DNA from: Sphingobacterium sp. PCS056
GTDB taxonomy: Bacteria; Bacteroidota; Bacteroidia; Sphingobacteriales; Sphingobacteriaceae
DNA: 64,000 nucleotides
Direction: 5' to 3'
Assembly (NCBI RefSeq): GCF_023273895.1
Contig: NZ_CP096883.1
Coordinates: forward strand, 2,170,001 to 2,234,000
Shown: piece by piece, positions 41,514-51,448 of the stretch
Position numbering within the stretch: position 1 is the first letter of the stretch
How the letters are laid out: every line of letters begins with the position of its first letter
Made by a program: the position numbers and the translations under genes
Notes under the pieces: model-generated
Databases searched by the model: none
The model's input: only the letters and a program-made list of their open reading frames with translations
Told to the model about the DNA's origin: nothing

Positions 41514-43526
41514 TTAATTGGGTATCTCGTTCTCTTCAATCCACAAACCATCAGATTTGATGATATTGATAAGCTCGTCCAATGCATGTGCAGAGCTCAC
41601 GTTTTTCTTGACTACTTGTTGTCCACGATATAGTGTGATTTTGTCTGGACCAGCTCCTACGTAGCCATAATCCGCATCAGCCATTTCACCTGGACCATTG
41701 ACAATACATCCCATGATGCCAATCTTTAATCCTTTCAAGTGATTTGTTCGATTTCTGATCATCTGTGTTGTTTCTTGGAGGTCAAAGAGTGTTCGACCGC
41801 AGCTTGGACAAGAAATATATTCTGTTTTAGAGATCCGTGATCTTGTGGCTTGTAGTATACCAAATGATAAGGATACGATTTTGTCCAAAGGTGTCGCTGG
41901 TGACTCGATCCAAACACCTGAACCAAATCCATCTATTAACAGTGCTCCCAGATCAGTTGCCGCATATAACTGGATTTTAGAAATCGGCTCTTCTGGATTC
42001 ATAATATCACCAATAGGTCCAGAAAATGCAGCTGGATCATAAGTTCTTTTAATAATCACAGGATTATCTAATCCAATTTCTTGTAGATTTTTAAAAAATT
42101 GTCTTTGTTCCGCCATTCCATGTGTGGCTGTTGTTTCTAAGACAAATACGATTGTTTTATCCAGCTGTAGGTTTTCAAATAAACTTGTCGCTAAATCCGT
42201 GTTTTTTATTTTGATCAGATTGAGTACAGGATCTTTGTCTGTAGATTGATTGAATTCTTCCAGTGTAAATAAGGGATGGATATTAGCTTTGTTTTGTATA
42301 TTTCTCCAGGTCTTGTAGTTATAGAGTTGCTTTAAATTTGCCGGCATATTAAATGAGGGCAATTGATCAGCTAAATACACAAAATCAACAGATTGTTCAC
42401 CCATATGATATTTGTCCAATAGCATATCATATCGATAACCTGCTTGTGACAAAACGTGGGCATCTTTCAAGTTTTGTGTAGATATATCGACAACAACGCG
42501 GGGCACTAAGGATCCTCCAATAAAAGTATTGACTTCTTTGGATATATACGGTGTAGCGATATTATTATCTGTTAATTTTAAGATTTGGGGTACCTTTTCC
42601 GTATTGATATCATGTTGTCTTTTTGTATATCTATTTACTAAGGCGATTGCCACTGGTGCTTCTTTTTCTGGCTCCTCGGTCAGAGATACGCGCACAGTGT
42701 CACCCAATCCATCTTCTAATAAAGTCCCAATTCCTACGGCTGATTTGACTCGACCATCTTCTCCGTCTCCAGCTTCGGTAACGCCTAAGTGCAGCGGATA
42801 GTTCATGTTTTCGGAAACCATTTTCTCAACTAAAAGTCGATAAGCACGAACCATTACCTGCGGATTGCTTGATTTCATGGAGATACATAAATTATAGTAA
42901 TTTAAGTCTTCACAAATTCGAATAAATTCCATGGCTGATTCGACCATTCCTTCTGGCGTATCACCATAATGGCTCATGATCCGGTCAGAAAGAGAGCCAT
43001 GATTGGTTCCGATACGCATAGCCGTGCCATACTCTTTGCAGATATTGACTAGTGGCTTGAATTTTTTATAGATGCGATCTAGTTCTGCTTGATACTCGCT
43101 ATCAGTATAACTGAGTTGATCAAATTTTTTCTTGTCGGCATAGTTGCCTGGATTCACACGAACTTTTTCAACAATTCGTGCAGCCACTTCAGCTGCATTG
43201 GGTGTGAAATGAATGTCAGCAACTAGGGGTACCTGATATCCCCTGAGGCGCAATTCTTTTTTTATATTGGCTAGATTATTTGCTTCTTTAATAGATGGTG
43301 CGGTGATCCTTACATATTCACAACCAGCGTCAACCATTTTTATGGTTTGCTCCACAGAACCTATGGTGTCCATGGTGTCAATGGTTGTCATGCTCTGAAT
43401 ACGTATCGGATTGTCCCCACCCATCGGTACATCCCCAATCTGCACTTCTCTTGTTTTCCATCTTGAATACGTGGTTTGCGAGTTGCAATAAATATCAGGC
43501 AATGTCAAAAGTTTACTTGTGTCCAT
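41514..43526 (-). CDS. ispG: 4-hydroxy-3-methylbut-2-enyl diphosphate synthase
   Basis: Iron-sulfur enzyme of the MEP isoprenoid pathway (formerly GcpE) converting MEcPP to HMBPP. The 670-residue length is that of the large IspG form with a central insert found in Bacteroidota, Chlamydiae and plants. The TIM-barrel part opens with GGDNPIRIQSMTTIDTMD; the [4Fe-4S] ligands are in SCPSCGRTLFDLQ and GIMGCIVNGPGEMADADYGYVG near the C-terminus. ATG 43526 is preferred; the upstream TTG (43538) overlaps a -7 element, leaving a leader of only a few bases. Confidence 0.95.
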   Translation of the reverse strand: MDTSKLLTLPDIYCNSQTTYSRWKTREVQIGDVPMGGDNPIRIQSMTTIDTMDTIGSVEQTIKMVDAGCEYVRITAPSIKEANNLANIKKELRLRGYQVPLVADIHFTPNAAEVAARIVEKVRVNPGNYADKKKFDQLSYTDSEYQAELDRIYKKFKPLVNICKEYGTAMRIGTNHGSLSDRIMSHYGDTPEGMVESAMEFIRICEDLNYYNLCISMKSSNPQVMVRAYRLLVEKMVSENMNYPLHLGVTEAGDGEDGRVKSAVGIGTLLEDGLGDTVRVSLTEEPEKEAPVAIALVNRYTKRQHDINTEKVPQILKLTDNNIATPYISKEVNTFIGGSLVPRVVVDISTQNLKDAHVLSQAGYRYDMLLDKYHMGEQSVDFVYLADQLPSFNMPANLKQLYNYKTWRNIQNKANIHPLFTLEEFNQSTDKDPVLNLIKIKNTDLATSLFENLQLDKTIVFVLETTATHGMAEQRQFFKNLQEIGLDNPVIIKRTYDPAAFSGPIGDIMNPEEPISKIQLYAATDLGALLIDGFGSGVWIESPATPLDKIVSLSFGILQATRSRISKTEYISCPSCGRTLFDLQETTQMIRNRTNHLKGLKIGIMGCIVNGPGEMADADYGYVGAGPDKITLYRGQQVVKKNVSSAHALDELINIIKSDGLWIEENEIPN

Positions 43527-43535
43527 ATCTAATTG

Positions 43536-43543
43536 CAAAGTTA
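43536..43543 (-). promoter_or_regulatory. -7 element upstream of ispG
   Basis: TAACTTTG on the minus strand fits TAnnTTTG and ends ten bases before the ispG ATG, implying a very short leader. -33 not evident. Confidence 0.45.
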
Positions 43544-43572
43544 TGTATTCTACTGCACTTATTTAAGCTCTT

Positions 43573-44511
43573 TTAATAACGAGTTATCGATACAGAAGTA
43601 ATGCCACCATCGATGGAAATCTGGAATTTATTTTTTGCTTTATCAAAATTAGGCGTAGATAGTGTTCCTTTTTCATTGCCTTTTATAAAACTATCGTCAG
43701 CATTTACGGAAGACAAGGCCATTTCTGTCATGATCTGACAAGCCGCATCTTTCGGAATGGCAATTTGAATTGAAGATGCTCCAGCATCAATATTTATATT
43801 AGAATTTGTTTGCGGATAACCTAATTTTAGGTCCAAATTACTAGCACCAGCATCAATTGTTAGATTTCTAAGTTTGAAATTTGACAAATCACCTTGAATA
43901 TCTGCAGCGCCTACATCTAAGTTTAGGTCCCAAATGATATTCTTATTGAGCTTGATCAGCGTTGTGTTGCCTTTTGAGTTTATTCCCTTCTTTGTTTTTC
44001 CGCTTAAATCCAGCGTCGTATGCTCTTCTTTTGAATCGGCATTCAGCGAAAGAAAATATTTATTGGAATTATTGGTTGCTTCAAATAAATTTGAATCAGT
44101 TGTGTCTTTTAACTTGATCTGTGTAGCACCTAAATCAATATTGGCCGTTGCATGTGTGATATTGCCAATTTTTTTAGCGGATACAAAGTTTGAAGTTCCC
44201 TTAAAGTCTTCTTCATCCATATCGATATCGATGTGGTTATTTTCCATGATACGAGATATAAAACTTTGATTGGGGGTGGTGATACCGATATAGGTAAATA
44301 CCGATAAAATAACACATGTTGTTCCGATAGATATCATATAACCAATATCTTTTTTGGGAACTAGAATATTTACTCCTACCAATATAATCAGTAATGGCCA
44401 GTAGCGAAAAACCTCAAACCAATTGAAATCTATAACGTCCAACTTACTTAAAAGCAGTATGATTCCAATGAATAAAAATATAATACCTGTTGTGATTCTC
44501 TTTGCGTCCAT
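43573..44511 (-). CDS. LiaF/LiaI-like membrane protein
   Basis: A 312-residue protein with an N-terminal membrane part (three hydrophobic segments; the IIFLFIGIILLLSKL and YWPLLIILVGVNIL patterns of the LiaI/LiaF-like DUF5668 family) and a C-terminal beta-solenoid-like domain in which DLGATQIKLKD, NLDVGAADIQGDL, TIDAGASNLDLKLG and NIDAGASSIQIAIP repeat. This matches the toast-rack type domain of LiaF-like cell-envelope stress proteins. In Firmicutes LiaF restrains the LiaRS system; in Bacteroidota the role is not known. ispG follows downstream after about 46 bp. Confidence 0.82.
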   Translation of the reverse strand: MDAKRITTGIIFLFIGIILLLSKLDVIDFNWFEVFRYWPLLIILVGVNILVPKKDIGYMISIGTTCVILSVFTYIGITTPNQSFISRIMENNHIDIDMDEEDFKGTSNFVSAKKIGNITHATANIDLGATQIKLKDTTDSNLFEATNNSNKYFLSLNADSKEEHTTLDLSGKTKKGINSKGNTTLIKLNKNIIWDLNLDVGAADIQGDLSNFKLRNLTIDAGASNLDLKLGYPQTNSNINIDAGASSIQIAIPKDAACQIMTEMALSSVNADDSFIKGNEKGTLSTPNFDKAKNKFQISIDGGITSVSITRY

Positions 44512-44692
44512 AATATAATCGTTTATTCTTTTATTTTTAAACTACATCACAAATGTAAACTAAAAATAAATTTTTGATTTTATAAATTAGGTTATTCATG
44601 TACTAATCTCGGTAAAATATATCATTTCATCGGTAATTGAGTTAAGCTATTTCTGAGGAATGAGTATTTAATAGTTATTTAGAAGTATTGGT

Positions 44693-44700
44693 TATCTTTG
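44693..44700 (+). promoter_or_regulatory. -7 element of the MlaE/MlaF-like operon
   Basis: TATCTTTG about 105 bp before the permease start; no clear -33 TTTG. The remaining 290-bp gap shows no gene. Confidence 0.4.
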
Positions 44701-44804
44701 ATGCGAAGCATATTTTATCATGGCACTATAAAAAACCAATTTGTATATTATGGTGTTATAATAGTATCTTAGATTTTAATGAAGAAAAAACACTGTAAAA
44801 ATAT

Positions 44805-45539
44805 ATGATATTTCACCATATTGGTTCTTATTTGCTATTGCTACGCTCGGTTTTGAAGAGACCAGAGAAAGGAAAGATTTACTGGAAAGAGACCATGCAT
44901 GCCATGAACGAAATAGGTCTCGGATCGCTTGGGCTTATTGTTATTATCTCCACCTTTATCGGAGCGGTTATGACGATGCAGATTGCTTTCCAATTGGTTT
45001 CTGATTTAATTCCGAATTCAATTATTGGCTCCATCAATCGAGATTCCAATATTTTAGAATTGGGACCTACTATTTCGGCATTGGTGCTCATGGGCAGTGT
45101 CGGATCTTCCATCTCCTCACAGATTGGTTCTATGCGTGTGACGGAGCAGATCGATGCTTTGGAAATCATGGGAATTAATGCTCCCGGATATTTGATATTA
45201 CCTAAAATACTAGCAGGTATCACGATGGTACCGGTTTTAGTGACGATCGCTATTTTTTGTTCTATTGTTGGTGGTCTTATTGGCGGAGCGCTTTCTGGCG
45301 CGGTAACACCTTCAGATTACATTATGGGTATCCAAGAAGGGTTTAATGGTTTCACCGTTACGGTTGCATTGGTGAAAGCTTTGGTCTTTGGTTTTATTAT
45401 TACCTCCATATCTGCATATAAAGGTTTTACTGTAAGTGGTGGTGCTCTGGAAGTCGGCCAAGCAAGTACGAAGGCGGTTGTTATTGGTTGTATAACCATC
45501 TTGGCAGCTGATTATTTGATAACGGCGCTGATGCTTTAA
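44805..45539 (+). CDS. MlaE-like ABC transporter permease
   Basis: A 244-residue inner membrane permease of the MlaE/YrbE family, which moves phospholipids between the membranes to keep outer membrane asymmetry. The family core is visible: GAVMTMQIAFQL, then LGPTISALVLMGSVGSSISSQIGSMRVTEQIDALEIMGINA and the PKILAGITMVPVL helix. The ATPase gene follows 15 bp later. An MCE-domain (MlaD) gene, which often comes next, is not in this window. Residues around the GSMRVTEQIDAL coupling region are intact. Confidence 0.9.
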   Translation: MIFHHIGSYLLLLRSVLKRPEKGKIYWKETMHAMNEIGLGSLGLIVIISTFIGAVMTMQIAFQLVSDLIPNSIIGSINRDSNILELGPTISALVLMGSVGSSISSQIGSMRVTEQIDALEIMGINAPGYLILPKILAGITMVPVLVTIAIFCSIVGGLIGGALSGAVTPSDYIMGIQEGFNGFTVTVALVKALVFGFIITSISAYKGFTVSGGALEVGQASTKAVVIGCITILAADYLITALML

Positions 45540-45554
45540 TTTCTTAAAAAAATT

Positions 45555-46307
45555 ATGATACAAATAGAGCATATTTATAAATCCTTCGGAAGTAACGAGG
45601 TACTGAAAGGTATTGATGCTACTTTTGAACCGGGTAAAGTGAGTTTAATTATTGGTGGTTCGGGATCTGGAAAAAGTACTTTGTTAAAATGTATGGTTGG
45701 TTTACACGAACCTGATAAAGGTCGTGTTCTTTTTAATGGTCAAGATTTTTCAAAATTGAGTTTTGAAGATCGTATTCCAATCCGTAAAGAAATTGGCATG
45801 TTGTTCCAAAATTCGGCACTCTTCGATTCTATGACTGTAGAGCAGAATATTATTTTCTCGTTGGATATGTTTACGGAGATGTCCAAGTCTGAAAAATTGG
45901 ATCGTGCTAATTTTTGTTTGGAGAGAGTAAATCTGAAAGGACGCAACCAGCTTTATCCTTCAGAGCTATCCGGAGGAATGAAAAAGCGTGTAGGTATAGC
46001 TCGTGCAATAGCCATGAGTCCGAAATATCTTTTTTGTGATGAGCCAAATTCGGGCTTAGATCCAGAAACTTCAATCTTGATCGATGAACTGATATTAGAA
46101 TTGACACAGGAATATAATGCAACCACCATTGTGGTGACACATGATATGAATTCGGTTATGGGAATTGGTGAATACATTCTTTACCTCTATAAGGGACAAA
46201 AGTTTTGGGAAGGTTCAAATCAGGATATGATGCGGTCTGATGTAAAGGAGTTAAATGATTTTGTATTTGCAAGTCCATTGATGAAGCGCGCAAAAGAAAC
46301 GATGTAA
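45555..46307 (+). CDS. MlaF-like ABC transporter ATPase
   Basis: A 250-residue ATP-binding subunit pairing with the MlaE-like permease upstream. Walker A GGSGSGKST, the Q loop NSALFDSMTVEQN, the ABC signature LSGGMKKRVGIARA and Walker B LFCDEPNSGLDP are all present, with the H-loop VVTHDMNS. The SGGMKKR form is characteristic of MlaF-type ATPases. Together the two genes form a lipid transport core. The next gene, a methyltransferase, has its own promoter-like element. Confidence 0.92.
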   Translation: MIQIEHIYKSFGSNEVLKGIDATFEPGKVSLIIGGSGSGKSTLLKCMVGLHEPDKGRVLFNGQDFSKLSFEDRIPIRKEIGMLFQNSALFDSMTVEQNIIFSLDMFTEMSKSEKLDRANFCLERVNLKGRNQLYPSELSGGMKKRVGIARAIAMSPKYLFCDEPNSGLDPETSILIDELILELTQEYNATTIVVTHDMNSVMGIGEYILYLYKGQKFWEGSNQDMMRSDVKELNDFVFASPLMKRAKETM

Positions 46308-46343
46308 TCTGTTGATCTTTGCTTATTTGTTTTTAGATTTACG

Positions 46344-46351
46344 TATCTTTG
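46344..46351 (+). promoter_or_regulatory. -7 element before the methyltransferase gene
   Basis: TATCTTTG ends 10-17 bases before the candidate TTG starts (46362, 46368). TTTG at 46318-46321 gives a spacing of 22, longer than ideal. Confidence 0.45.
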
Positions 46352-46367
46352 CGCCAAATTATTGATT

Positions 46368-47267
46368 TTGACTACAACAGATATACAATTATTGACACCA
46401 CAACATTGGAAAGATTACGAGTTAATCGATTGTGGTGATTTCGAAAAATTAGAGCGTTTTGGCGATTTAGTCTTAATTCGTCCTGAACCACAGGCTGTAT
46501 GGCCAAAAACATGGTCAGAGGCGGAGTGGAACAAACGTCATGACATTAAATTTAAAGGTCGTTCTGCTACTTCTGGTGAGTGGATGAAAAAAAATCCTAA
46601 AGCACAAGATCGCTGGCATATACAATATAAAAATAATGATGTTGCTATTAAGTTCCGTCTGGGATTGACCTCGTTTAAACATGTCGGTATTTTTCCTGAG
46701 CAAGCTGTCAATTGGGATTATATCTCCCAGTCTGTACGTGCCTTTGAAACAGATAAACCGAAGGTTTTAAATTTATTTGCCTATACTGGCGGTGCCTCAT
46801 TAATCGCGCGTGCTGCTGGTGCTGATACTACGCACGTAGACTCGATCAAACAAGTGGTTACTTGGGCTAATGAAAATCAAGAATTATCAGAAATTGACAA
46901 TATTCGCTGGGTGGTAGAGGATGCTTTGAAGTTTGTAAAACGTGAGGTAAAGCGCGGAAATAAATACAATGGTATCATATTGGATCCGCCAGCTTATGGA
47001 CATGGTCCGAAGGGAGAGAAGTGGAAATTGGAGGATCATATCATGGAAATGATGAACGATGTTGTACAATTATTAGATCCTAAAGAACATTTCTTGATCT
47101 TGAATACGTATTCACTGGGTTTTTCATCAGTGATCGTAGAAAATCTAATTCGTACTGCATTTCCTAAAGTGGAAAATCTAGAAGTTGGAGAACTTTATTT
47201 ACAAGCTACAGCAGGGCCTAAATTGCCTTTGGGTGTCTTTGGTAAATTTAGAAAAGTAGCTCAATAG
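46368..47267 (+). CDS. Class I SAM-dependent rRNA methyltransferase (RlmI/RlmK-like)
   Basis: About 299 residues. The methyltransferase core has NLFAYTGGASLIARAAGA as SAM motif, THVDSIKQVVTWANEN for the ribose-binding acidic strand, and the catalytic LDPPAYGHGPKG, as in the RlmI/RlmK group of 23S rRNA cytosine or guanine methyltransferases. The PUA domain of RlmI is missing. No ATG precedes the conserved region, so a TTG start (46368, or 46362 two codons earlier) is needed, with a leader of roughly 10 nt. The exact target base is unknown. Confidence 0.85.
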   Translation: MTTTDIQLLTPQHWKDYELIDCGDFEKLERFGDLVLIRPEPQAVWPKTWSEAEWNKRHDIKFKGRSATSGEWMKKNPKAQDRWHIQYKNNDVAIKFRLGLTSFKHVGIFPEQAVNWDYISQSVRAFETDKPKVLNLFAYTGGASLIARAAGADTTHVDSIKQVVTWANENQELSEIDNIRWVVEDALKFVKREVKRGNKYNGIILDPPAYGHGPKGEKWKLEDHIMEMMNDVVQLLDPKEHFLILNTYSLGFSSVIVENLIRTAFPKVENLEVGELYLQATAGPKLPLGVFGKFRKVAQ

Positions 47268-47280
47268 AGATATAAATTAC

Positions 47281-47327
47281 AAAAACAACAAAGGAGTAAC
47301 ATGTTTAGTTACTCCTTTGTTGTTTTT
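47281..47327. terminator. Bidirectional terminator
   Basis: Twenty-base perfect arms around a 7-base loop, with A and T runs at the base, between the methyltransferase and the unrecognised 593-residue protein. Confidence 0.9.
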
Positions 47328-47356
47328 GGACATTAGATTCGCGTAGATCTGATCCC

Positions 47357-49138
47357 TTAAAATTTGATCCCGGCAAGTTCCCTTTCGGCATTGTTGAGCT
47401 GCTCGGGTATACGCTCTATAACATGATTTGAAAAGCCTTTCAAATCATTTTTTAATTTATCATAATAAGCTATTCCTTCTAAAAGCTGATTTTTAAATTT
47501 TTCTAAATATTTTATTTTCTTATCATTGACGGTATCGGCATTCATTTCTACGTATTTTTTTATATGTGCCACATAGAGTTGTAGTTCGTTAATAAATAGA
47601 AATGGACGGTTATCATTTTTGATCAAATCATCTTTTCCATAGATATGGTTGATCATCTGGTCGAGTGAGCATTTACTTTTAAACCACACCGTATTTGGAC
47701 CTGGACAAATAGATACAGCGCTTTGTTCTTTAGGTTTTAAAATATCGTATTTTAAATAGGCAGGTGCTGCAAGTCCGTCGCAGAGACATGTTTTTTCAGT
47801 AATTCGTGCAAATTCTTTGTCATAGTCTTTTTGTTCTAATGATTTTGCCTCTAATTCTTGAATTTTTTTGTGTTGATATGCGCGAGATGCCGTACAAAGG
47901 GGTTCAGCACCAAAATCTGTGTTGGATACAAGGTATTTCTTGATACATGGACTTCCGGGTCTTCCCTGTTGTATTCTTTTTAAACGTAGACGCTCTGCAG
48001 AGCTTTTTCTAAAATTATTGAAAGGTACTCCGAGTGGTGAAGCTTCACTGATATAAAAGTCCTGTTCTTCTGAAGTGGTCAGTGCCATTAATGTTTCTTC
48101 GTCGACAGTGGTAGCTTCGGGTACGAGTAAAAATGGAGACCCCCAACCTACGGCATCAAATTCATAATATTGGAGTAAAAATTGATGTTCGCTAGCCGTT
48201 CCCACTCCGCCTTGTACCGTGTACTTAATGGGTGGAGCTTGTTGAAATTTTTTGTCTTTTTGAATCCAATATTGTTGATAAATATGAAACAGCTCTTGCT
48301 GTAACTCTTGTTTTTTATTTTTGAATTCAGATAAAATAGGGCCTAATAAAAAACCATCTGTAGCAAATGCATGTCCACCACAGTTTAAACCCGACTCTAC
48401 ACGGAACTCGGAAACCCAAACTCCTTTTTTTGCTAAATACTTTGCTTGTATTAATGCAGATCTGTAATCACTGACCTTTAATGTTATCTTCTTTTTAAAC
48501 GTGCCGTCATCTTGTTGCCAAAAAGCAGGCAATTCGGCGACATATGCGTATAGCTTGGGGTTCATACCTGCAGAAAGAATAACGGAAGATTGTAACTGCG
48601 AATTTGCATATCCTCTTAATGCTGCTAGTGCATCTGAAAAGATGTCGTCCTGTGCATTTCCGTTTTTATCATAATTGATCTTATCCACTTTAGACATGAT
48701 ATTGACATCAATATCTCCGGCTTGGATCCATGTTCTGAGGTTTTGTTTTTTCTTTGCCTTTTCTACAATATCGGTTTCGGATAGCATGTCATGGTAGATC
48801 TTTTTTGCAGGATGAGATTCCGGTATGAGTTGAAAATAGCGATCAATTTCAGAGCCTTTTTCAAAAAATTCGGTACGCATATGCTCAATCTGTTCTTGGA
48901 CTAATTGAGCAACCAGGTTGAGATAACTTGAAATTCGGTGCGACCTAAAATCGGCCTCTGTTTTTTTTATGGGAACATATTCTTTCTTATTTATCTGACA
49001 ATAATATGCCCGAATACGTTCAATTAATTCATCATCTACGATGGATATAACAGATGATATCCCAAATCGAGCGACTTTTAACGGGGAATCTATTGAGAAT
49101 GCTAATCCCAAAACGGGAATATGGAATGAGTGCGTCAT
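47357..49138 (-). CDS. Conserved protein of unknown function, possible FMN-type barrel with Cys-rich C-terminus
   Basis: A 593-residue cytosolic protein I cannot assign. The start HIPVLGLAFSIDSPLKVARFGI and the later VQGGVGTASEHQFLLQYYEFDAVGWGSPFLL recall the nitropropane dioxygenase/IMPDH type of FMN barrel (substrate- and phosphate-binding loops), but the match is weak. Conserved-looking cysteines occur in GLNCGGHAF, GRPGSPCIKK, AEPLCTASR, EKTCLCDGLAAP, SICPGPNTV and SKCSLDQ, enough for an iron-sulfur or zinc site. The last 80 residues are helical. No signal peptide. It stands alone between parE and a methyltransferase, with terminators on its 3' side. Confidence 0.75.
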   Translation of the reverse strand: MTHSFHIPVLGLAFSIDSPLKVARFGISSVISIVDDELIERIRAYYCQINKKEYVPIKKTEADFRSHRISSYLNLVAQLVQEQIEHMRTEFFEKGSEIDRYFQLIPESHPAKKIYHDMLSETDIVEKAKKKQNLRTWIQAGDIDVNIMSKVDKINYDKNGNAQDDIFSDALAALRGYANSQLQSSVILSAGMNPKLYAYVAELPAFWQQDDGTFKKKITLKVSDYRSALIQAKYLAKKGVWVSEFRVESGLNCGGHAFATDGFLLGPILSEFKNKKQELQQELFHIYQQYWIQKDKKFQQAPPIKYTVQGGVGTASEHQFLLQYYEFDAVGWGSPFLLVPEATTVDEETLMALTTSEEQDFYISEASPLGVPFNNFRKSSAERLRLKRIQQGRPGSPCIKKYLVSNTDFGAEPLCTASRAYQHKKIQELEAKSLEQKDYDKEFARITEKTCLCDGLAAPAYLKYDILKPKEQSAVSICPGPNTVWFKSKCSLDQMINHIYGKDDLIKNDNRPFLFINELQLYVAHIKKYVEMNADTVNDKKIKYLEKFKNQLLEGIAYYDKLKNDLKGFSNHVIERIPEQLNNAERELAGIKF

Positions 49139-49364
49139 ATCAGTTTTATTTCAATACGAAATACCGAATAAAAAGGATATGAAAAAGTAATGTTTGCCTG
49201 ATTAAAAAATGATATAAATCACTTTTTATTGAATGTGAAAATGTTTTCTGCTTTTATATGGCTACTTCGATGTATGGTAGCAGCCATGTCAGTCTGGTGG
49301 TCGGTACTTTTTAGATTATAGCAAATGATTGGAAATGCTAGAAAGAAAAAACAAGCGGGGTATC

Positions 49365-51245
49365 TTAACCCGCTTGTTGTGTTTGTTGTTCTTCTTTAGC
49401 AATTCGAGCTAGCTCTTCTTCAAGATCGAGTTCAACGCGAAGATTATTAACAATATGTTTTTGTCTATCGGGAGTATTTTTCCCCATATAATACTCTAAT
49501 AGTTGCTTTATTTTATTATCCTTGGATAAGAATACTGGATCCAAGCGCATATCTTTTCCGATGAATAGACCAAATTCGGAAGGGGAGATCTCACCAAGAC
49601 CTTTAAAACGTGTGATCTCTGGTTTGTTTCCTAATTTAGCGATTGCACGTTGTCTTTCTTCATCCGAATAGCAATAGATCGTTTCCTTTTTATTACGCAC
49701 ACGGAATAGTGGTGTCTGCAAAATAGAGACGTGACCTGCTTTAACAAGATCTGGGAAAAATTGCAAAAAGAAGGTTAACAATAATAGTCGTATGTGCATA
49801 CCATCAACATCGGCATCTGTCGCAAATACAATATTATTATAACGTAAACCGTCCAAGCCATCTTCAATATTTAGGGCATGTTGCAACAAGTTGAATTCTT
49901 CGTTTTCGTAGACGATCTTTTTGGACATCCCATAAGAGTTTAATGGTTTTCCCTTTAAACTAAAAACAGCTTGTGTCTGTACATCTCTAGATTTGGTAAT
50001 AGAACCGGATGCAGAATCCCCCTCTGTAATGAATAATGTAGTTTCTTGATTTCTTTCGTTTTTATCGGAGAAGTGAACTTTACAATCGCGGAGTTTACGG
50101 TTATGTAAGGATGCTTTCTTAGCACGCTCATTGGCCAGTTTTTTAATTCCTGCGATATCTTTACGCTCTCTTTCGGATTGAAGGATACGTTTTAACAAGG
50201 CATCAGCTGTCTCCGAATTTTTATGCAGATAATCGTCTAATGCTTTTTTAAGAAAATCATTGATGAATGTTCGCACAGTAGGGCCATCTGGTCCAATACT
50301 TTGAGAACCAAGTTTTGTTTTTGTTTGCGATTCAAAGACAGGTTCTTGTACTTTTATGGCAATTGCTCCGATGATAGAAGATCGAACATCTGAAGCATCA
50401 AATTCTTTTTTGTAAAACTCACGTATTGTTTTTACCAAGGCTTCGCGGAAAGCTGCTTGATGTGTTCCTCCTTGCGTAGTGTGCTGGCCATTGACAAAGG
50501 AGTAATACTCTTCACCATATTGCTGACCGTGTGTTATTGCGATTTCGATATCTTCTCCTCTCAAGTGAATGATCGGGTAGCGCATGGATTCTGTATCGAT
50601 ATTCCGTTCTAAAAGATCTTTTAGACCATTTTCAGAGATGAACTTTTGTCCATTGAAATTAATGGTTAAACCTGAATTTAAGAAAACATAATTCCAGATC
50701 ATGTTTTCGACAAATTCTAAGCGGTATTTATAATTTCTGAATATGGTTTCATCGGGGTAAAATATCACAGCGGTACCGTTACGTTGCGTGGTTTCTTTTT
50801 CCTCGTCAGACAATAATTCTCCTTTGCTAAATTGTGCGATACGTGTTACTTTTTCGCGGTATGATTGTACGGTAAATTGTCCAGACAGCGCATTAACCGC
50901 TTTTGTACCGACACCATTAAGCCCTACGGATTTTTGAAAAGCTTTACTATCGTATTTACCTCCTGTATTAATTTTTGACACGACATCTACGACTGATCCG
51001 ATTGGGATACCACGGCCATAATCCCGGACGGCAACTTTATTGTCATTGACCGTAATATCGATCGTTTTACCAGCGCCCATTACAAACTCATCAATAGAGT
51101 TGTCGACTACTTCTTTTAATAAGACATAAATACCGTCGTCGTAGGCAGAACCATCTCCTAATTTCCCAATATACATACCGGGACGCAAGCGAATATGTTC
51201 TTTCCAATCGAGGGAACGTATACTATCTTCGTTATAAGTACTCAT
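49365..51245 (-). CDS. parE: DNA topoisomerase IV subunit B
   Basis: ATPase subunit of the type II topoisomerase that decatenates chromosomes. GHKL motifs are complete ([36 protein letters not shown]), followed by the transducer domain and the TOPRIM region with EGDSASG and [19 protein letters not shown]. At 626 residues it is shorter than GyrB and the [12 protein letters not shown] segment fits ParE. parC is not in the window. A 226-bp gap separates it from the next minus-strand gene. Confidence 0.93.
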   Translation of the reverse strand: MSTYNEDSIRSLDWKEHIRLRPGMYIGKLGDGSAYDDGIYVLLKEVVDNSIDEFVMGAGKTIDITVNDNKVAVRDYGRGIPIGSVVDVVSKINTGGKYDSKAFQKSVGLNGVGTKAVNALSGQFTVQSYREKVTRIAQFSKGELLSDEEKETTQRNGTAVIFYPDETIFRNYKYRLEFVENMIWNYVFLNSGLTINFNGQKFISENGLKDLLERNIDTESMRYPIIHLRGEDIEIAITHGQQYGEEYYSFVNGQHTTQGGTHQAAFREALVKTIREFYKKEFDASDVRSSIIGAIAIKVQEPVFESQTKTKLGSQSIGPDGPTVRTFINDFLKKALDDYLHKNSETADALLKRILQSERERKDIAGIKKLANERAKKASLHNRKLRDCKVHFSDKNERNQETTLFITEGDSASGSITKSRDVQTQAVFSLKGKPLNSYGMSKKIVYENEEFNLLQHALNIEDGLDGLRYNNIVFATDADVDGMHIRLLLLTFFLQFFPDLVKAGHVSILQTPLFRVRNKKETIYCYSDEERQRAIAKLGNKPEITRFKGLGEISPSEFGLFIGKDMRLDPVFLSKDNKIKQLLEYYMGKNTPDRQKHIVNNLRVELDLEEELARIAKEEQQTQQAG

Positions 51246-51448
51246 GTTTTTTAATTATTCTTCGGTGTTTAGCAAAAATAGTAAAATAAAGATTAAATAT
51301 GTGTAGTCAATTTCTTAATTCAATTATTTAGAAGGGCAGAAATCTACAAGCTATCTTTGGTTTGGATAGTGAGCTGTAAATTCTATAAATATTTACTTTA
51401 GATTGCTGATTATTTATTTAAATTTAGGAAACGTTATAGCAATAAATT

